Origin: Saccharospirillum mangrovi
Lineage (GTDB): Bacteria > Pseudomonadota > Gammaproteobacteria > Pseudomonadales > Natronospirillaceae
Length of the DNA: 64,000 bases
NCBI RefSeq assembly: GCF_003367315.1
Contig: NZ_CP031415.1
Location: 432,001 to 496,000, forward strand
Direction of reading: 5' to 3'
Shown here: positions 47,134-56,200 of the stretch, one piece after another
Position numbering within the stretch: the stretch's first letter is position 1
How the letters are laid out: every line of letters starts with the position of its first letter
Notes under the pieces: model-generated
Database searches by the model: none
Told to the model about the DNA's origin: nothing
The model's input: the letters and a program-made list of their open reading frames with translations, nothing else
Position numbers and translations under genes: made by a program

Positions 47134-48288
47134 TCAGTCGTGATTCGAATCGGAATGCCGGTTTAATTCGGCCAGTATCTCGGCGCGGTTCTGGTCGAGT
47201 AATGGCGGCGCCGTAATGGTCATCGGGCGCATGCCGTCGTAGCTGATCGGAGAGCGTACCGAGCGGAAAATACCGCCATTCGGATGCGCCGTCTCGACCG
47301 TTAATTGCAGGTGTTTGGCCTGCGGATCTTCCAATGCTTCGCTGGCGTCGTACATCGGCGAATGCGGTACGTCTTCGGCCAGCAAACGACGGCACCATTC
47401 GGCGCGCGTCTGGTTGCGAAACAAGCCCTGCAACACCTCGATCAAGGCTTCCTGATGCTGGATGCGGCCTTCGCGGGTGTTGAAGCGTGCGTCGTCCAGC
47501 AGTTCGGGAAATTCGATGGCACGCGCCAGGCCCTGCCAGAATTTTTCCGGCGACGACATGTGCAACGCAATCCACACCCCATCGCGGCATTGCATGACAT
47601 ACGACTGCGATACCTGCGGCCGGCTGTACGGCCCCATGATTTCGCCTTCGGAAAAATAATGCGTGAAGGCGTCGAGATTGAAATGACACATGGCTTCGAG
47701 CATCGATACCTCAACGCTGCGGCCGACGCCGGTGCGGCTGCGCTCGAACAGCGCGCCGAGAATGCCATAAGCGGCGTAAAAACCAGACAACGCATCGGCC
47801 ATCGCCGGGCCGACCACACGCGGGTTTTCCGGGTTGATCAGCAAATTCAAAAAGCCGCTTGCGGCCTGGGCAACGGTGTCGTAACTCGGCCGTTGCGCGG
47901 CCGGGCCATCCTGACCAAAACCGCTGATGGCGCAGTAAATCAGCCGTGGGTTCAGTTCGCGCAGGCGAGCTTCGCCGGCACCGAGGCGGTCAGCCGCGCC
48001 GGGGCGGAAATTCTGGATGTAGACATCGGCGCTGCGAATCAAATCGTCAAAGATGGCGCGGTCGGCGTCTTCTTTGGTGTCCAGCGCGATGGAGCGTTTG
48101 TTGCGGTTGTAAGTCTGGTAATGCGGGCTGTACAGGCCGCCTTTGAAGGCGCGAAACGGATCGCCGCTGCCGGGTCGTTCCACCTTAATGACGTTGGCGC
48201 CCAGATCGGCCAGCAACATGCCCGCTGCCGGTCCGGTAATAAAGGTGCCCTGTTCGATGACGGTGATGCCGTCCAAAACCTTACTCAT
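47134..48288 (-). CDS. Class III (CaiB/BaiF) CoA transferase
   Basis: 384 residues. It moves CoA between carboxylic acids through an aspartyl intermediate. N-terminal VIEQGTFITGPAAGMLLADL and NVIKVERPGSGDPFR are signatures; NRNKRSIALDTKEDADRAIF, VYIQNFRPGAADRLGAGEAR, AISGFGQDGPAAQRPSYDTV, a family-conserved Asp-containing MADALSGFYAAYGIL and RSVEVSMLEAM follow. GGAG lies before the ATG. It is adjacent to a citryl-CoA lyase-like gene, suggesting that it activates the acid that enzyme then cleaves. Confidence 0.94.
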   Translation of the reverse strand: MSKVLDGITVIEQGTFITGPAAGMLLADLGANVIKVERPGSGDPFRAFKGGLYSPHYQTYNRNKRSIALDTKEDADRAIFDDLIRSADVYIQNFRPGAADRLGAGEARLRELNPRLIYCAISGFGQDGPAAQRPSYDTVAQAASGFLNLLINPENPRVVGPAMADALSGFYAAYGILGALFERSRTGVGRSVEVSMLEAMCHFNLDAFTHYFSEGEIMGPYSRPQVSQSYVMQCRDGVWIALHMSSPEKFWQGLARAIEFPELLDDARFNTREGRIQHQEALIEVLQGLFRNQTRAEWCRRLLAEDVPHSPMYDASEALEDPQAKHLQLTVETAHPNGGIFRSVRSPISYDGMRPMTITAPPLLDQNRAEILAELNRHSDSNHD

Positions 48289-48306
48289 GGCCGTCGGCTC
48301 CTTCGC

Positions 48307-49107
48307 TCAACGCTTAAAATCGGCCGGCACAGTGCCGGTGTATTCAAAGGCCTGAGTCGCCTGGTACGACAGCGCAAAGCCCGCAGGGTGTTCGGCTTCT
48401 TCGTTCAGATGCGCGATCAGGCTGGCGGTGCGCGCCAGAATCGGCACGCCGCGCAGTGCCCGCACCGGGAAGTCGACACCGAGCAACACCGCCGGAATAG
48501 CGGCCGACACGTTCAGCTTGAGGTCTTTGCCGAGAATGTCGGGCAGTACTGCTTCGACGGCTTCGGCGATGTCGATAAAGCGGGTGTCGGCACCGGCGTC
48601 GCGGCCGACGCGGAACAGCGCCTCAACGCGCGGGTCGCGTTCTTTATGTTGCGGGTGGCCGTAGCCGGGAATCGGTTGGCGCTCGGCGCGCAGTGCTTGT
48701 ACGGCCTCAGTGGCGGCCTGGCGTAAATCGGCACCGTTTTGCTGGCGCTGTTCGATGTCTTTGAACAGGCGACCGGCGTTTTCCGAAGCGCCCAGAATTA
48801 CCGGGCCGCAGCCGAGAATGCCGGCGGCGACGGCGCCTTGCAGCGCATCGGGCGCGGCGGCAAAGGTCATGCGGCTGGCTTGCACCGAAGGCACTAAACC
48901 GTGCTCGGCAATGGCAACCAGGGTGGCGTCCAACACGGCGCGGGCAGCAGCAGTGGGCGCGCGGCCGGTAAGCAGCAGATGGAAGTAATCGGAGAAGCTG
49001 GTGTGGCCGATCAGGTCGTCGCACAGATCGGCGCCGCGCACGATGATGCGGTCGGCGTTGGAGGTACAGATGGCACTGCGCGGCGTGGTTTCGCGTCCGA
49101 TTTTCAT
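48307..49107 (-). CDS. Citryl-CoA lyase-like protein (short citrate synthase family)
   Basis: 266 residues, much shorter than citrate synthase and typical of the citryl-CoA lyase-like group. Conserved parts: ADLCDDLIGHTSFSDYFHLL, LTGRAPTAAARAVLDATLVA, GAVAAGILGCGPVILGASEN, the active-site loop QPIPGYGHPQHKERDPR, and LKLNVSAAIPAVLLGVDFPV. It should cleave or form a citryl-CoA-type C-C bond by retro-Claisen chemistry. It is the first gene of the eight-gene operon and divergent from the LysR gene, so it probably carries the key step of the pathway. Confidence 0.88.
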   Translation of the reverse strand: MKIGRETTPRSAICTSNADRIIVRGADLCDDLIGHTSFSDYFHLLLTGRAPTAAARAVLDATLVAIAEHGLVPSVQASRMTFAAAPDALQGAVAAGILGCGPVILGASENAGRLFKDIEQRQQNGADLRQAATEAVQALRAERQPIPGYGHPQHKERDPRVEALFRVGRDAGADTRFIDIAEAVEAVLPDILGKDLKLNVSAAIPAVLLGVDFPVRALRGVPILARTASLIAHLNEEAEHPAGFALSYQATQAFEYTGTVPADFKR

Positions 49108-49154
49108 GGTCCAGATCCTGTCTTGTTCTTGTTTTGGACTTACCCTAGGCGCGG

Positions 49155-49169
49155 TTTATGATTTATAAA
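49155..49169. promoter_or_regulatory. Candidate LysR box in the divergent promoter region
   Basis: TTTAT-GATTT-ATAAA is a 15-base dyad of the T-N11-A type in the 124-base gap between the operon and the LysR gene. The surrounding DNA is unusually AT-rich for this region, fitting a promoter. Confidence 0.6.
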
Positions 49170-49231
49170 AATGATTAATTTCGTTAAAAACAATCGACAA
49201 CATCGATAAATGAACACAGCCGAGGTAAACC

Positions 49232-50119
49232 GTGGAATTGCGACATCTGCGTTATTGTCTGGCGTTGGCCGAGGTGCAGAATTTCACCCGGGCGGCGCAA
49301 CGGGTGCACGTTACACAATCGACGTTATCGCACCAGATTCGGCAGCTCGAAGACGAACTGGGCGTCGATCTGTTTCACCGCCACGGCAAGAGCGTCACCA
49401 TCACCGAATCCGGCCGCGCGTTTGTTGATCAGATTCAGCCGATCATCGAAGCGGTCGATGCCGCCGTGGCCGGCCTGAAAAGCGTGCCGGACGAGTTAAC
49501 CGGCGAACTGCGCATCGCCGCCACGCACAGCTTCAATGTGCAGTTGATTCCGCAATGCCTGGCCGAATTCATGGCGCGCTTTCCGCGCGTCAAAGTGGTG
49601 GTGGAAGAATTATCGGGCGAGGGCATCGCCGCCGGTCTGGAAAACGGCACGCTGGATGTTGGCGTCGCCTACCGGCCAGCGGTGCCGCGTGGGCTGTGGT
49701 TCGAGCCGTTGTTCAACGAAGAATTGAAACTGATCGTCGCGCCGAATCATGCGCTGGCCGGACGCAAACGGGTGCGCATGGTCGAATTGAATGGCTTGCC
49801 AATGGCGTTGCTGACGCCGAATTTTTCCACCCGCCAATTGCTCGACGAATGCTTTATGGCCGCCGGTGCCAAGCCGCAGGTGGTTGCAGAAATGAACGCC
49901 ATTTCACCGATGGTGGAACTGGTGCGCCGTACCGGCTTGGCGAGCATCGTGTCCGATAAAGCGCTGGCGGGTGAGTTGGGTTTGGTGGCGGTGGCGCTGG
50001 AAAACCCGACACCGGTGCGCACGCCGGGTTTGTTGTGGAATAAGGCAACAATGAACCGCGATGCAACGCGTCAGATGGCGGCCATCATCCGCCGCTTGGT
50101 GGAAACCAAAACTGCTTGA
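49232..50119 (+). CDS. LysR-family regulator of the divergent catabolic operon
   Basis: 295 residues, GTG start after GAGGT. Helix-turn-helix at residues 1-60 (MELRHLRYCLALAEVQNFTR, VTQSTLSHQIRQLEDELGVD). The effector domain starts near residue 88 (GELRIAATHSFNVQLIPQCL), of the CynR/CbbR-like group that often binds small organic acids. Position and the T-N11-A dyad make it the likely activator of the operon at 40843-49107. Its stop codon abuts the end of the converging 50120 gene with no spacer. Confidence 0.93.
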   Translation: MELRHLRYCLALAEVQNFTRAAQRVHVTQSTLSHQIRQLEDELGVDLFHRHGKSVTITESGRAFVDQIQPIIEAVDAAVAGLKSVPDELTGELRIAATHSFNVQLIPQCLAEFMARFPRVKVVVEELSGEGIAAGLENGTLDVGVAYRPAVPRGLWFEPLFNEELKLIVAPNHALAGRKRVRMVELNGLPMALLTPNFSTRQLLDECFMAAGAKPQVVAEMNAISPMVELVRRTGLASIVSDKALAGELGLVAVALENPTPVRTPGLLWNKATMNRDATRQMAAIIRRLVETKTA

Positions 50120-52297
50120 TCACTCGGACTGCTGCGCCAGCCATTCGTCGCTGGGAATGGGCCGGGCAAAATAATAGCCCTGGAAGTTCACTTCCGGATA
50201 ACGCGCCAGTTGTTCAATTTGTTCTTCGTTTTCCACACCTTCAATTACCGTGCGCAGGCCAAGTTTTTTAGCCAGCATGTAGATCAGATCCACAATCACC
50301 GCGCCGGCGGAATTGGGTGAAATATCGGCGCAGAAGGAGCGGTCGATTTTCAATTCGGAAATCGGCAGCGTCTGCAAATAACTCAGGCTGGAATAGCCGG
50401 TGCCGAAGTCGTCGATGGACACTTCCACGCCCAGGCCGTTGAGCCGCAGAATTTTGTTCACCACTTCGTCGCGGTCCTGAATCATCACGCTCTCGGTCAT
50501 TTCAATCACCAGATGCTGGCCGGAAACGCCGGAATCTTCCAACGCCTTGCCGATGAATTCGACAAAATCGCCGCGCGAGAAATGGTTCGGCGTTACGTTG
50601 ACCGCCAGGTGGAACGGCTGATCGTCAGAGAGCTTGAGCGACGACACCACAGCAAGGGCTTGCAGAATGACGCAGCGATCAATGTCGGGCATCAACCCCA
50701 GTTGCTCGGCCAGTGGCAGAAATTGGTCTGGCGGCACCAGGCCACGTTCCGGGTGTTGCCAACGCACCAGCGCCTCAGCGCCGACAATCTGGCCTTGCTG
50801 ATCGACCTGCGATTGCAAATAAACGCGCATTTCGTTGTTGTCGATGGCGGTTTTCAGCGCCTGGCCGAGATGGAAACTTTCCAGCACCGCTTCGCCCATC
50901 GGCGTTTCAAAAAACACCACCTGAGCGTGATCGATTTCCTTGGCGCGGTGATGCGCGGTTTTGGCATTGCGCAGCGCATCGAATGCGGATTCTTTTTCCG
51001 AATGCGGCAGCAAGGTGACGCCGATGGTGGTGTTGATGTCGATGCTGTGTTCATCCAGCGGCAACGGCGCGCCGGTGTGCCACAAAATGGTTTCCACCAG
51101 TTGGGAGATGGCGTGGTTCAAGCGTTCAGGGTCGTCATCGACGCGCATCGCCGGCAGCAAAAAGGCAAATTCGTCGCTGTCCATGCGCGCTAAAAAATCA
51201 AAGTGTGACGCCAGATCCTGCAACTTGTTGGCGAACTCGACCAGCACCTGATCGCCCACCTGAATGCCCAGCGAATCGTTGATCTGTTTGAACTGGTTGA
51301 TGTCCAGAAACAGAATCGCCGCGAGGCGGTTGTTGCGCCGGCAGGTTTTCAGCGTGGCGTCCAAACGGTCGAGAAAAAAAGCGCGGTTGGGCAGTTTGGT
51401 TAACGGGTCGTACCAGGTCAGAAAATCGATGGTGAATTCGGTTTCCTTCACGGTGGTGATGTCGCTGAACACCGAGACGTAATATTTCACTGTGTTGTCT
51501 GGCCCGCGAATGCTGCTGATGGCGCGCAGCTCCGGGTAACTGGAACCGTCTTTGCGACGGTTCATAATTTCGCCGCGCCAATGGCCTTCCTGTTTCAGCG
51601 ACGTCCAGATGTGGTGATCGAATTCCATGCGCTTGTAATGCTGGCGCAGGTATTCCGGGCCTTTGTGCAAAACGTCTTCGTCGTGCAAACCGGTGATGCG
51701 GCTGTAGGCCGGGTTAATGGCTTCGATGGTGCCGAGCGCGTCGGTCACCACCACCGCTTCCATGGCTTGGGTGAACACCGTCTGCAACAGCAAATCGGCC
51801 AGGTGGGCGTCGGGGTCGGGTATCAGGGTGGTGCCATAACCGAGATCGAAATTGCCGATGCGTTCTTCCAGTTGCGACGCCCGTTCCATCAACCGGCCCA
51901 TCATGCCGTGAATCGACAGATGCGAACGAATGCGCGACAGCACGATGGAGCGGTTAAAGGGTTTGTGAATGTAATCCACCGCGCCCATCTGGAAGCCGGC
52001 TTCTTCCGATTCAGCATCGGTTTTGGCGGTGATAAACACCACCGGAATATCGCGCCATTGGATGCTGTTTTTCAGCAACCGACACAGCTCGTAGCCGTCC
52101 ATGCCGGGCATCACAATGTCGAGCAGAATCAGACTCGGGCGCGATTCATTTTCCAGATAGCGCAACGCCTGTTCACCGCTGGTGACGACGGCAACGCGGT
52201 AATCAAACTTCAACGTATCGGCCAGAACGTTGAGGTTTTCCGGTTCGTCATCGACCAAAAGAATGAGCGGTTGCAAGGTAGCGTTGATGTCTATCAT
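50120..52297 (-). CDS. Response regulator with PAS, degenerate GGDEF and EAL domains
   Basis: 725 residues. Receiver at 10-125 with Asp60 (LILLDIVMPGMDG), PAS at about 175-295 (AVVVTDALGTIEAINPAYSR), GGDEF at about 305-460, EAL at about 475-715. The GGDEF signature is degraded to RMDSDEF, so cyclase activity is unlikely. The EAL domain keeps EALVRWQHP, NVTPNHFS, EMTES, DDFGTGYSSLSYLQ, ELKIDRSF and EGVENEEQ, so it should be an active c-di-GMP phosphodiesterase. The ATG overlaps the stop of the upstream diguanylate cyclase gene, and the upstream kinase is its obvious phosphodonor. Confidence 0.93.
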   Translation of the reverse strand: MIDINATLQPLILLVDDEPENLNVLADTLKFDYRVAVVTSGEQALRYLENESRPSLILLDIVMPGMDGYELCRLLKNSIQWRDIPVVFITAKTDAESEEAGFQMGAVDYIHKPFNRSIVLSRIRSHLSIHGMMGRLMERASQLEERIGNFDLGYGTTLIPDPDAHLADLLLQTVFTQAMEAVVVTDALGTIEAINPAYSRITGLHDEDVLHKGPEYLRQHYKRMEFDHHIWTSLKQEGHWRGEIMNRRKDGSSYPELRAISSIRGPDNTVKYYVSVFSDITTVKETEFTIDFLTWYDPLTKLPNRAFFLDRLDATLKTCRRNNRLAAILFLDINQFKQINDSLGIQVGDQVLVEFANKLQDLASHFDFLARMDSDEFAFLLPAMRVDDDPERLNHAISQLVETILWHTGAPLPLDEHSIDINTTIGVTLLPHSEKESAFDALRNAKTAHHRAKEIDHAQVVFFETPMGEAVLESFHLGQALKTAIDNNEMRVYLQSQVDQQGQIVGAEALVRWQHPERGLVPPDQFLPLAEQLGLMPDIDRCVILQALAVVSSLKLSDDQPFHLAVNVTPNHFSRGDFVEFIGKALEDSGVSGQHLVIEMTESVMIQDRDEVVNKILRLNGLGVEVSIDDFGTGYSSLSYLQTLPISELKIDRSFCADISPNSAGAVIVDLIYMLAKKLGLRTVIEGVENEEQIEQLARYPEVNFQGYYFARPIPSDEWLAQQSE

Positions 52298-53208
52298 GGC
52301 TCGACTCCTTCGCTGATTACTCGATTGCGGCCCTCGGCTTTGGCGCGATACAACAAACGATCCGCCCGCTGAATCAATTCCTGGCTGGAATCCGACTGTT
52401 CCGGAATGGCGCAGGCCAAACCCCAGCTGGCGGTCATGGCGATGCGTTCGTCGTTATATTGAACCGGCGACTGCTGCAACATCGCCATGCCTTTTTGCAC
52501 CAGCGTCAGGGCGGTTTTCTCGTCGGTGTTGGGGTACAACACCAGAAATTCTTCGCCGCCGTACCGGCACACCAAGTCGGACGGGCGTTTGGCGATGGAC
52601 GTTAACACCTGCGCCATGTGCACCAGGCATTGGTCGCCGCCGTCGTGGCCGTAGTTGTCGTTAATTTTTTTGAAGTGATCCAGATCGGTGAAGATCAACG
52701 ATAAGGGTGAATTCTGCCGATAATGCAGCGACCAGTAACGATCGAAAACCGCATCGAACGTGCGCCGGTTAGCGAGGCCGGTCAGCGGATCGAGGCTGGC
52801 GAGGTTGACCAGTAACTGCGTTTTTTGCTGCACCTCCAAATGCACTTTTACGCGCGCGTCCAGCACCGGAATGGACAGCGGTTTGCGCAGAAAATCGCTG
52901 GCACCGGCTTCGAGGCAACGCACTTCCATGTCGTTGTCCTGAGTGGCCGTCATCACCATCAAGGGGATGTCGTGCGAGCGCAATTGATGGCGCAGTCGTT
53001 TGATCAGTTCCAGGCCGTGCATGTCGGGCAAATTCAAATCGAGCAACACCAGATTGGGCCGCTCGGCGATCAACTCCAGCGCCTGTTCGCCGGAAGTGGC
53101 AATCATGGTGTCGCCGCGTTCGCGCAGTACCGGCAGTGCGGAATGGATGATCAGCGGGTCGTCTTCGACGATCAGAATACGGGTATCGACCGTCGACTGT
53201 TTATGCAT
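52294..53208 (-). CDS. Response regulator diguanylate cyclase (REC-GGDEF)
   Basis: 304 residues, WspR/PleD-like. Receiver at 9-125 with Asp57 (LVLLDLNLPDMHG) and Lys in FLRKPLS. GGDEF domain at about 140-300 with DPLTGLANRRTFD, FTDLDHFKKINDNYGHDGGD and the active-site YGGEEF. It makes c-di-GMP when phosphorylated. AAGGAG precedes the ATG. The start overlaps the end of the kinase gene by eight bases, and the stop overlaps the EAL gene. Confidence 0.95.
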   Translation of the reverse strand: MHKQSTVDTRILIVEDDPLIIHSALPVLRERGDTMIATSGEQALELIAERPNLVLLDLNLPDMHGLELIKRLRHQLRSHDIPLMVMTATQDNDMEVRCLEAGASDFLRKPLSIPVLDARVKVHLEVQQKTQLLVNLASLDPLTGLANRRTFDAVFDRYWSLHYRQNSPLSLIFTDLDHFKKINDNYGHDGGDQCLVHMAQVLTSIAKRPSDLVCRYGGEEFLVLYPNTDEKTALTLVQKGMAMLQQSPVQYNDERIAMTASWGLACAIPEQSDSSQELIQRADRLLYRAKAEGRNRVISEGVEP

Positions 53209-56200
53209 GGCTGTGCTCCTTCAGCCGTTCGATGGTGGCGCGGGCGTTGTCGTAGTCGAAGCGGTCAATCTGGTCGATTAAAAACTGGTACAGCTCAGCC
53301 TGTGGCGATGTTTTCGCCAGGCCGCGCAGGCGCATCACCATGTCGTCGGGCACTACGCGTGAGCGCGAAATAATTTCGTGGATTTCAGCGAGCATTGCCG
53401 GGGCGTCGTCTTCGCTCACGGGCGTTTCCGGCAGGTCGTCCGGGTTCAGTGTTTTCAGCGCGTCGATGACGCGGCTCATGTGTTGTTGCACGGCATCGAG
53501 CGACACCGGCCATTGCACCTTGGCCTGCGATTCGGCGTCGAGCGCGGCCGCACTCAACTTGCTCAAACCCAGGCTGCCGGCGGTGCCTTTGAGCGTGTGC
53601 AGCATGCGTTTCAGTTCGTCTTTGTTGTCGGTCTGCGCTGCTTCGTCGAGCTGGCGGTTGAAGTTCTGATAGTTGCGCACGAACACGATCAACAAGTGGC
53701 GCACCGTGGCTTCCTGATCCTGGAACCGGCGCATAACTTCCTGGGTGTCTTCGCCCATGCGCACAAACAGGCCGTGCAAATCGGTACTGGCTTCGCGCTT
53801 GGCGCGGGCGTGGCCGGCGCTCTTGCCGTTAATGGTGCCGTCGGCCGATTCGCTGACTGGCAACCAGCGATACAGCGTATCGACGAGCTGCGCCAGGTCG
53901 ATTGGTTTGGCGACGTGGTCGTCCATGCCCGCGCCTTTGGCCTGGGCGATGTCGTCTTCCATCACCGCCGCGCTGAGCGCGATGATCGGCAGGTCGGTAC
54001 CGTGGATTTCACGAATGCGCCGCGTGGTTTCGAAGCCGTCCATTTCCGGCATGTGCAGGTCCATCAAAATGGCGTCGTAGTCGTTATTGCGGATTAACTG
54101 CAAGGCATCTTCGCCGCTGTCGCACACTTCCAGCGGCACGCCGAGATTGGACAGCAAGGTTTTGGCAATTTCCTGATTCAGCGCGTTGTCTTCGACCATC
54201 AGAATGCGTTTGGTGCTGAGGTTTTTTGCCTGCTCGCGCATCTGTTGTTGCTGGCCCACGGTGTCGCCGTGTTCGGCGTCGCTGGCTTTGTGGTTCAGCC
54301 GCACCAGCACGTCGTACAACGACGAAGACGTGAAGGGTTTTTTCAGCAACGGCACATCGGTGATGTCGCGTGCTTTGAGTTCGTTGAGCAGATCGTACGG
54401 GTCTTGATTGGTCAGCATCACGGTCAGCGGCGAGGTGTCGGGTTTCGCTTGCACGGCGTTTAATAAATCGAGCCCGGATTCGTCGCCCAGTTGCCAGTCG
54501 ATCAAAATGGCGTCGTAGTGTTTGTCGGGGTCGTTAATGGCGGCCAGGCCTTCGTCGAGCGAAATGGCGGTGTCGACGCCAATGTTCCAACTGTCGAGAT
54601 ACGCCTGCGTCAGTTTGCGCGCCGCCTGGCTGTTGTCGACCACCAAAACGTTGTTCAGGCGCGGCGCGTTGTGCGGCGAGTCTTCCACAATTTCATGGTT
54701 GAGTTCGAAATAGAATTCACTGCCAGCGCCTTCGGTGCTGCGCACGCCAATGCTGCCGTCCATCAATTGCACCAGTGTGCGGCAGATGCTCAAGCCCAGG
54801 CCGGTGCCGCCGAATTCGCGGGTGGTGTCGTTATCGGCCTGATTGAAATACTCGAAGATGCTTTGTTGTTTATCGGTCGGAATGCCGATGCCGGTGTCTT
54901 TGACCGAATACAACAGGTGCGCGGAATAATCGTTCTTGCTGACCAGCGTTACCGCCATGATGACTTCGCCCTGGCGGGTGAATTTCAATGCGTTGCCGAC
55001 CAGATTATTCAACACCTGATTCAGCCGGTGCGGGTCACCTTTTAAGCGGGTCGGAATGCGCGGATCGACCCAGACCAGCAACTCGACGTGCTTTTTGTAG
55101 AAGGCAGAATCAAACAGATTAACGGTGTTGTTGAACAGCCGTTCCACGTCGAACGATTCGAGGTTGATCGACAACTTGCCGGCTTCGAGTTTCGACAGAT
55201 CCAGAATGTCGTTCAGCACATGCAGCAAGGATTTCGCCGACGCCCGGGCGTTGTTGATGTAGTCGTGTTGCTGCGCATCCAGGTTGGTGTCGCGAATGAT
55301 GTCGAGCAGTCCGATGATGGCGTTCATCGGCGTGCGGATTTCGTGGCTCATGTTCGCCAGGAAATGGCTCTTGGCTTCGGCGGTGGTTTCCGCCTGGCGG
55401 GTGCGTTCGGCCAGCGCCTGGTTCAAATCTTCGACGCCTTTGCGCGCCTGTATTAAATCGGTCAGATCGGTGCTGATGGAAATAACGCCCAGAACATAAC
55501 TGCGCGACGGATCGTCCGGGTCCACTTTCTGATGCGGCACATAGGTGGTGAGAAAATGTTGGGTGACGCCTTCGTTGTTGATGGTGCGTTCGAAGGTCAG
55601 CGTTTCGCCGTCCATGGCGCGTTGCAGTTTTTCGCGCAGCTCTGGGTAGTCTTCTTCGCTCAAGCTGTCTTTAAACGCGCGGCCGATCAATTCATTGGGT
55701 GACAACTGGAACCAGCGCTCGAAGGTGGCGTTGGCGTATTCGCACACCATCTGGCGGTTCCAGTAAATCACCAGCGCCGGCAAAACGTTGTTCAGCGTTT
55801 GCTGGAAGGTCAGGTTGGCGTCGAGTTCCGTGGCGATGTCGCGGTGGGCCCGGCGCAATTCGGTGGCGCGTTTTTGGGTCTGGTACAGCACGCCCGCTAA
55901 CACCAAAAGCGCCAGGGCCAGCGCTGCCAGATACGGCAACGACTCGCCTTGAATGTCGCTCACGGCGGCATCCAGCGTGGCTTTCGGTACCACGTCCAGC
56001 AGCCAGATGCCGGTGCTGGCGGCGACCACTTCCTGATCGGCACCGACCGTCAGTTGCGACCAGCGCCAGCGGCCGGATGGCAATTCGACGTGTTGTTCGC
56101 TGGTGTCGGAGTCGTTCAGTAGTGCCCACAAGTCCGGGTTGGTATGAGCGAGGTTGGTGTCCCGGTTTAACAGTTGGCCCCAGGTCCAGTCGTCGTTTTC

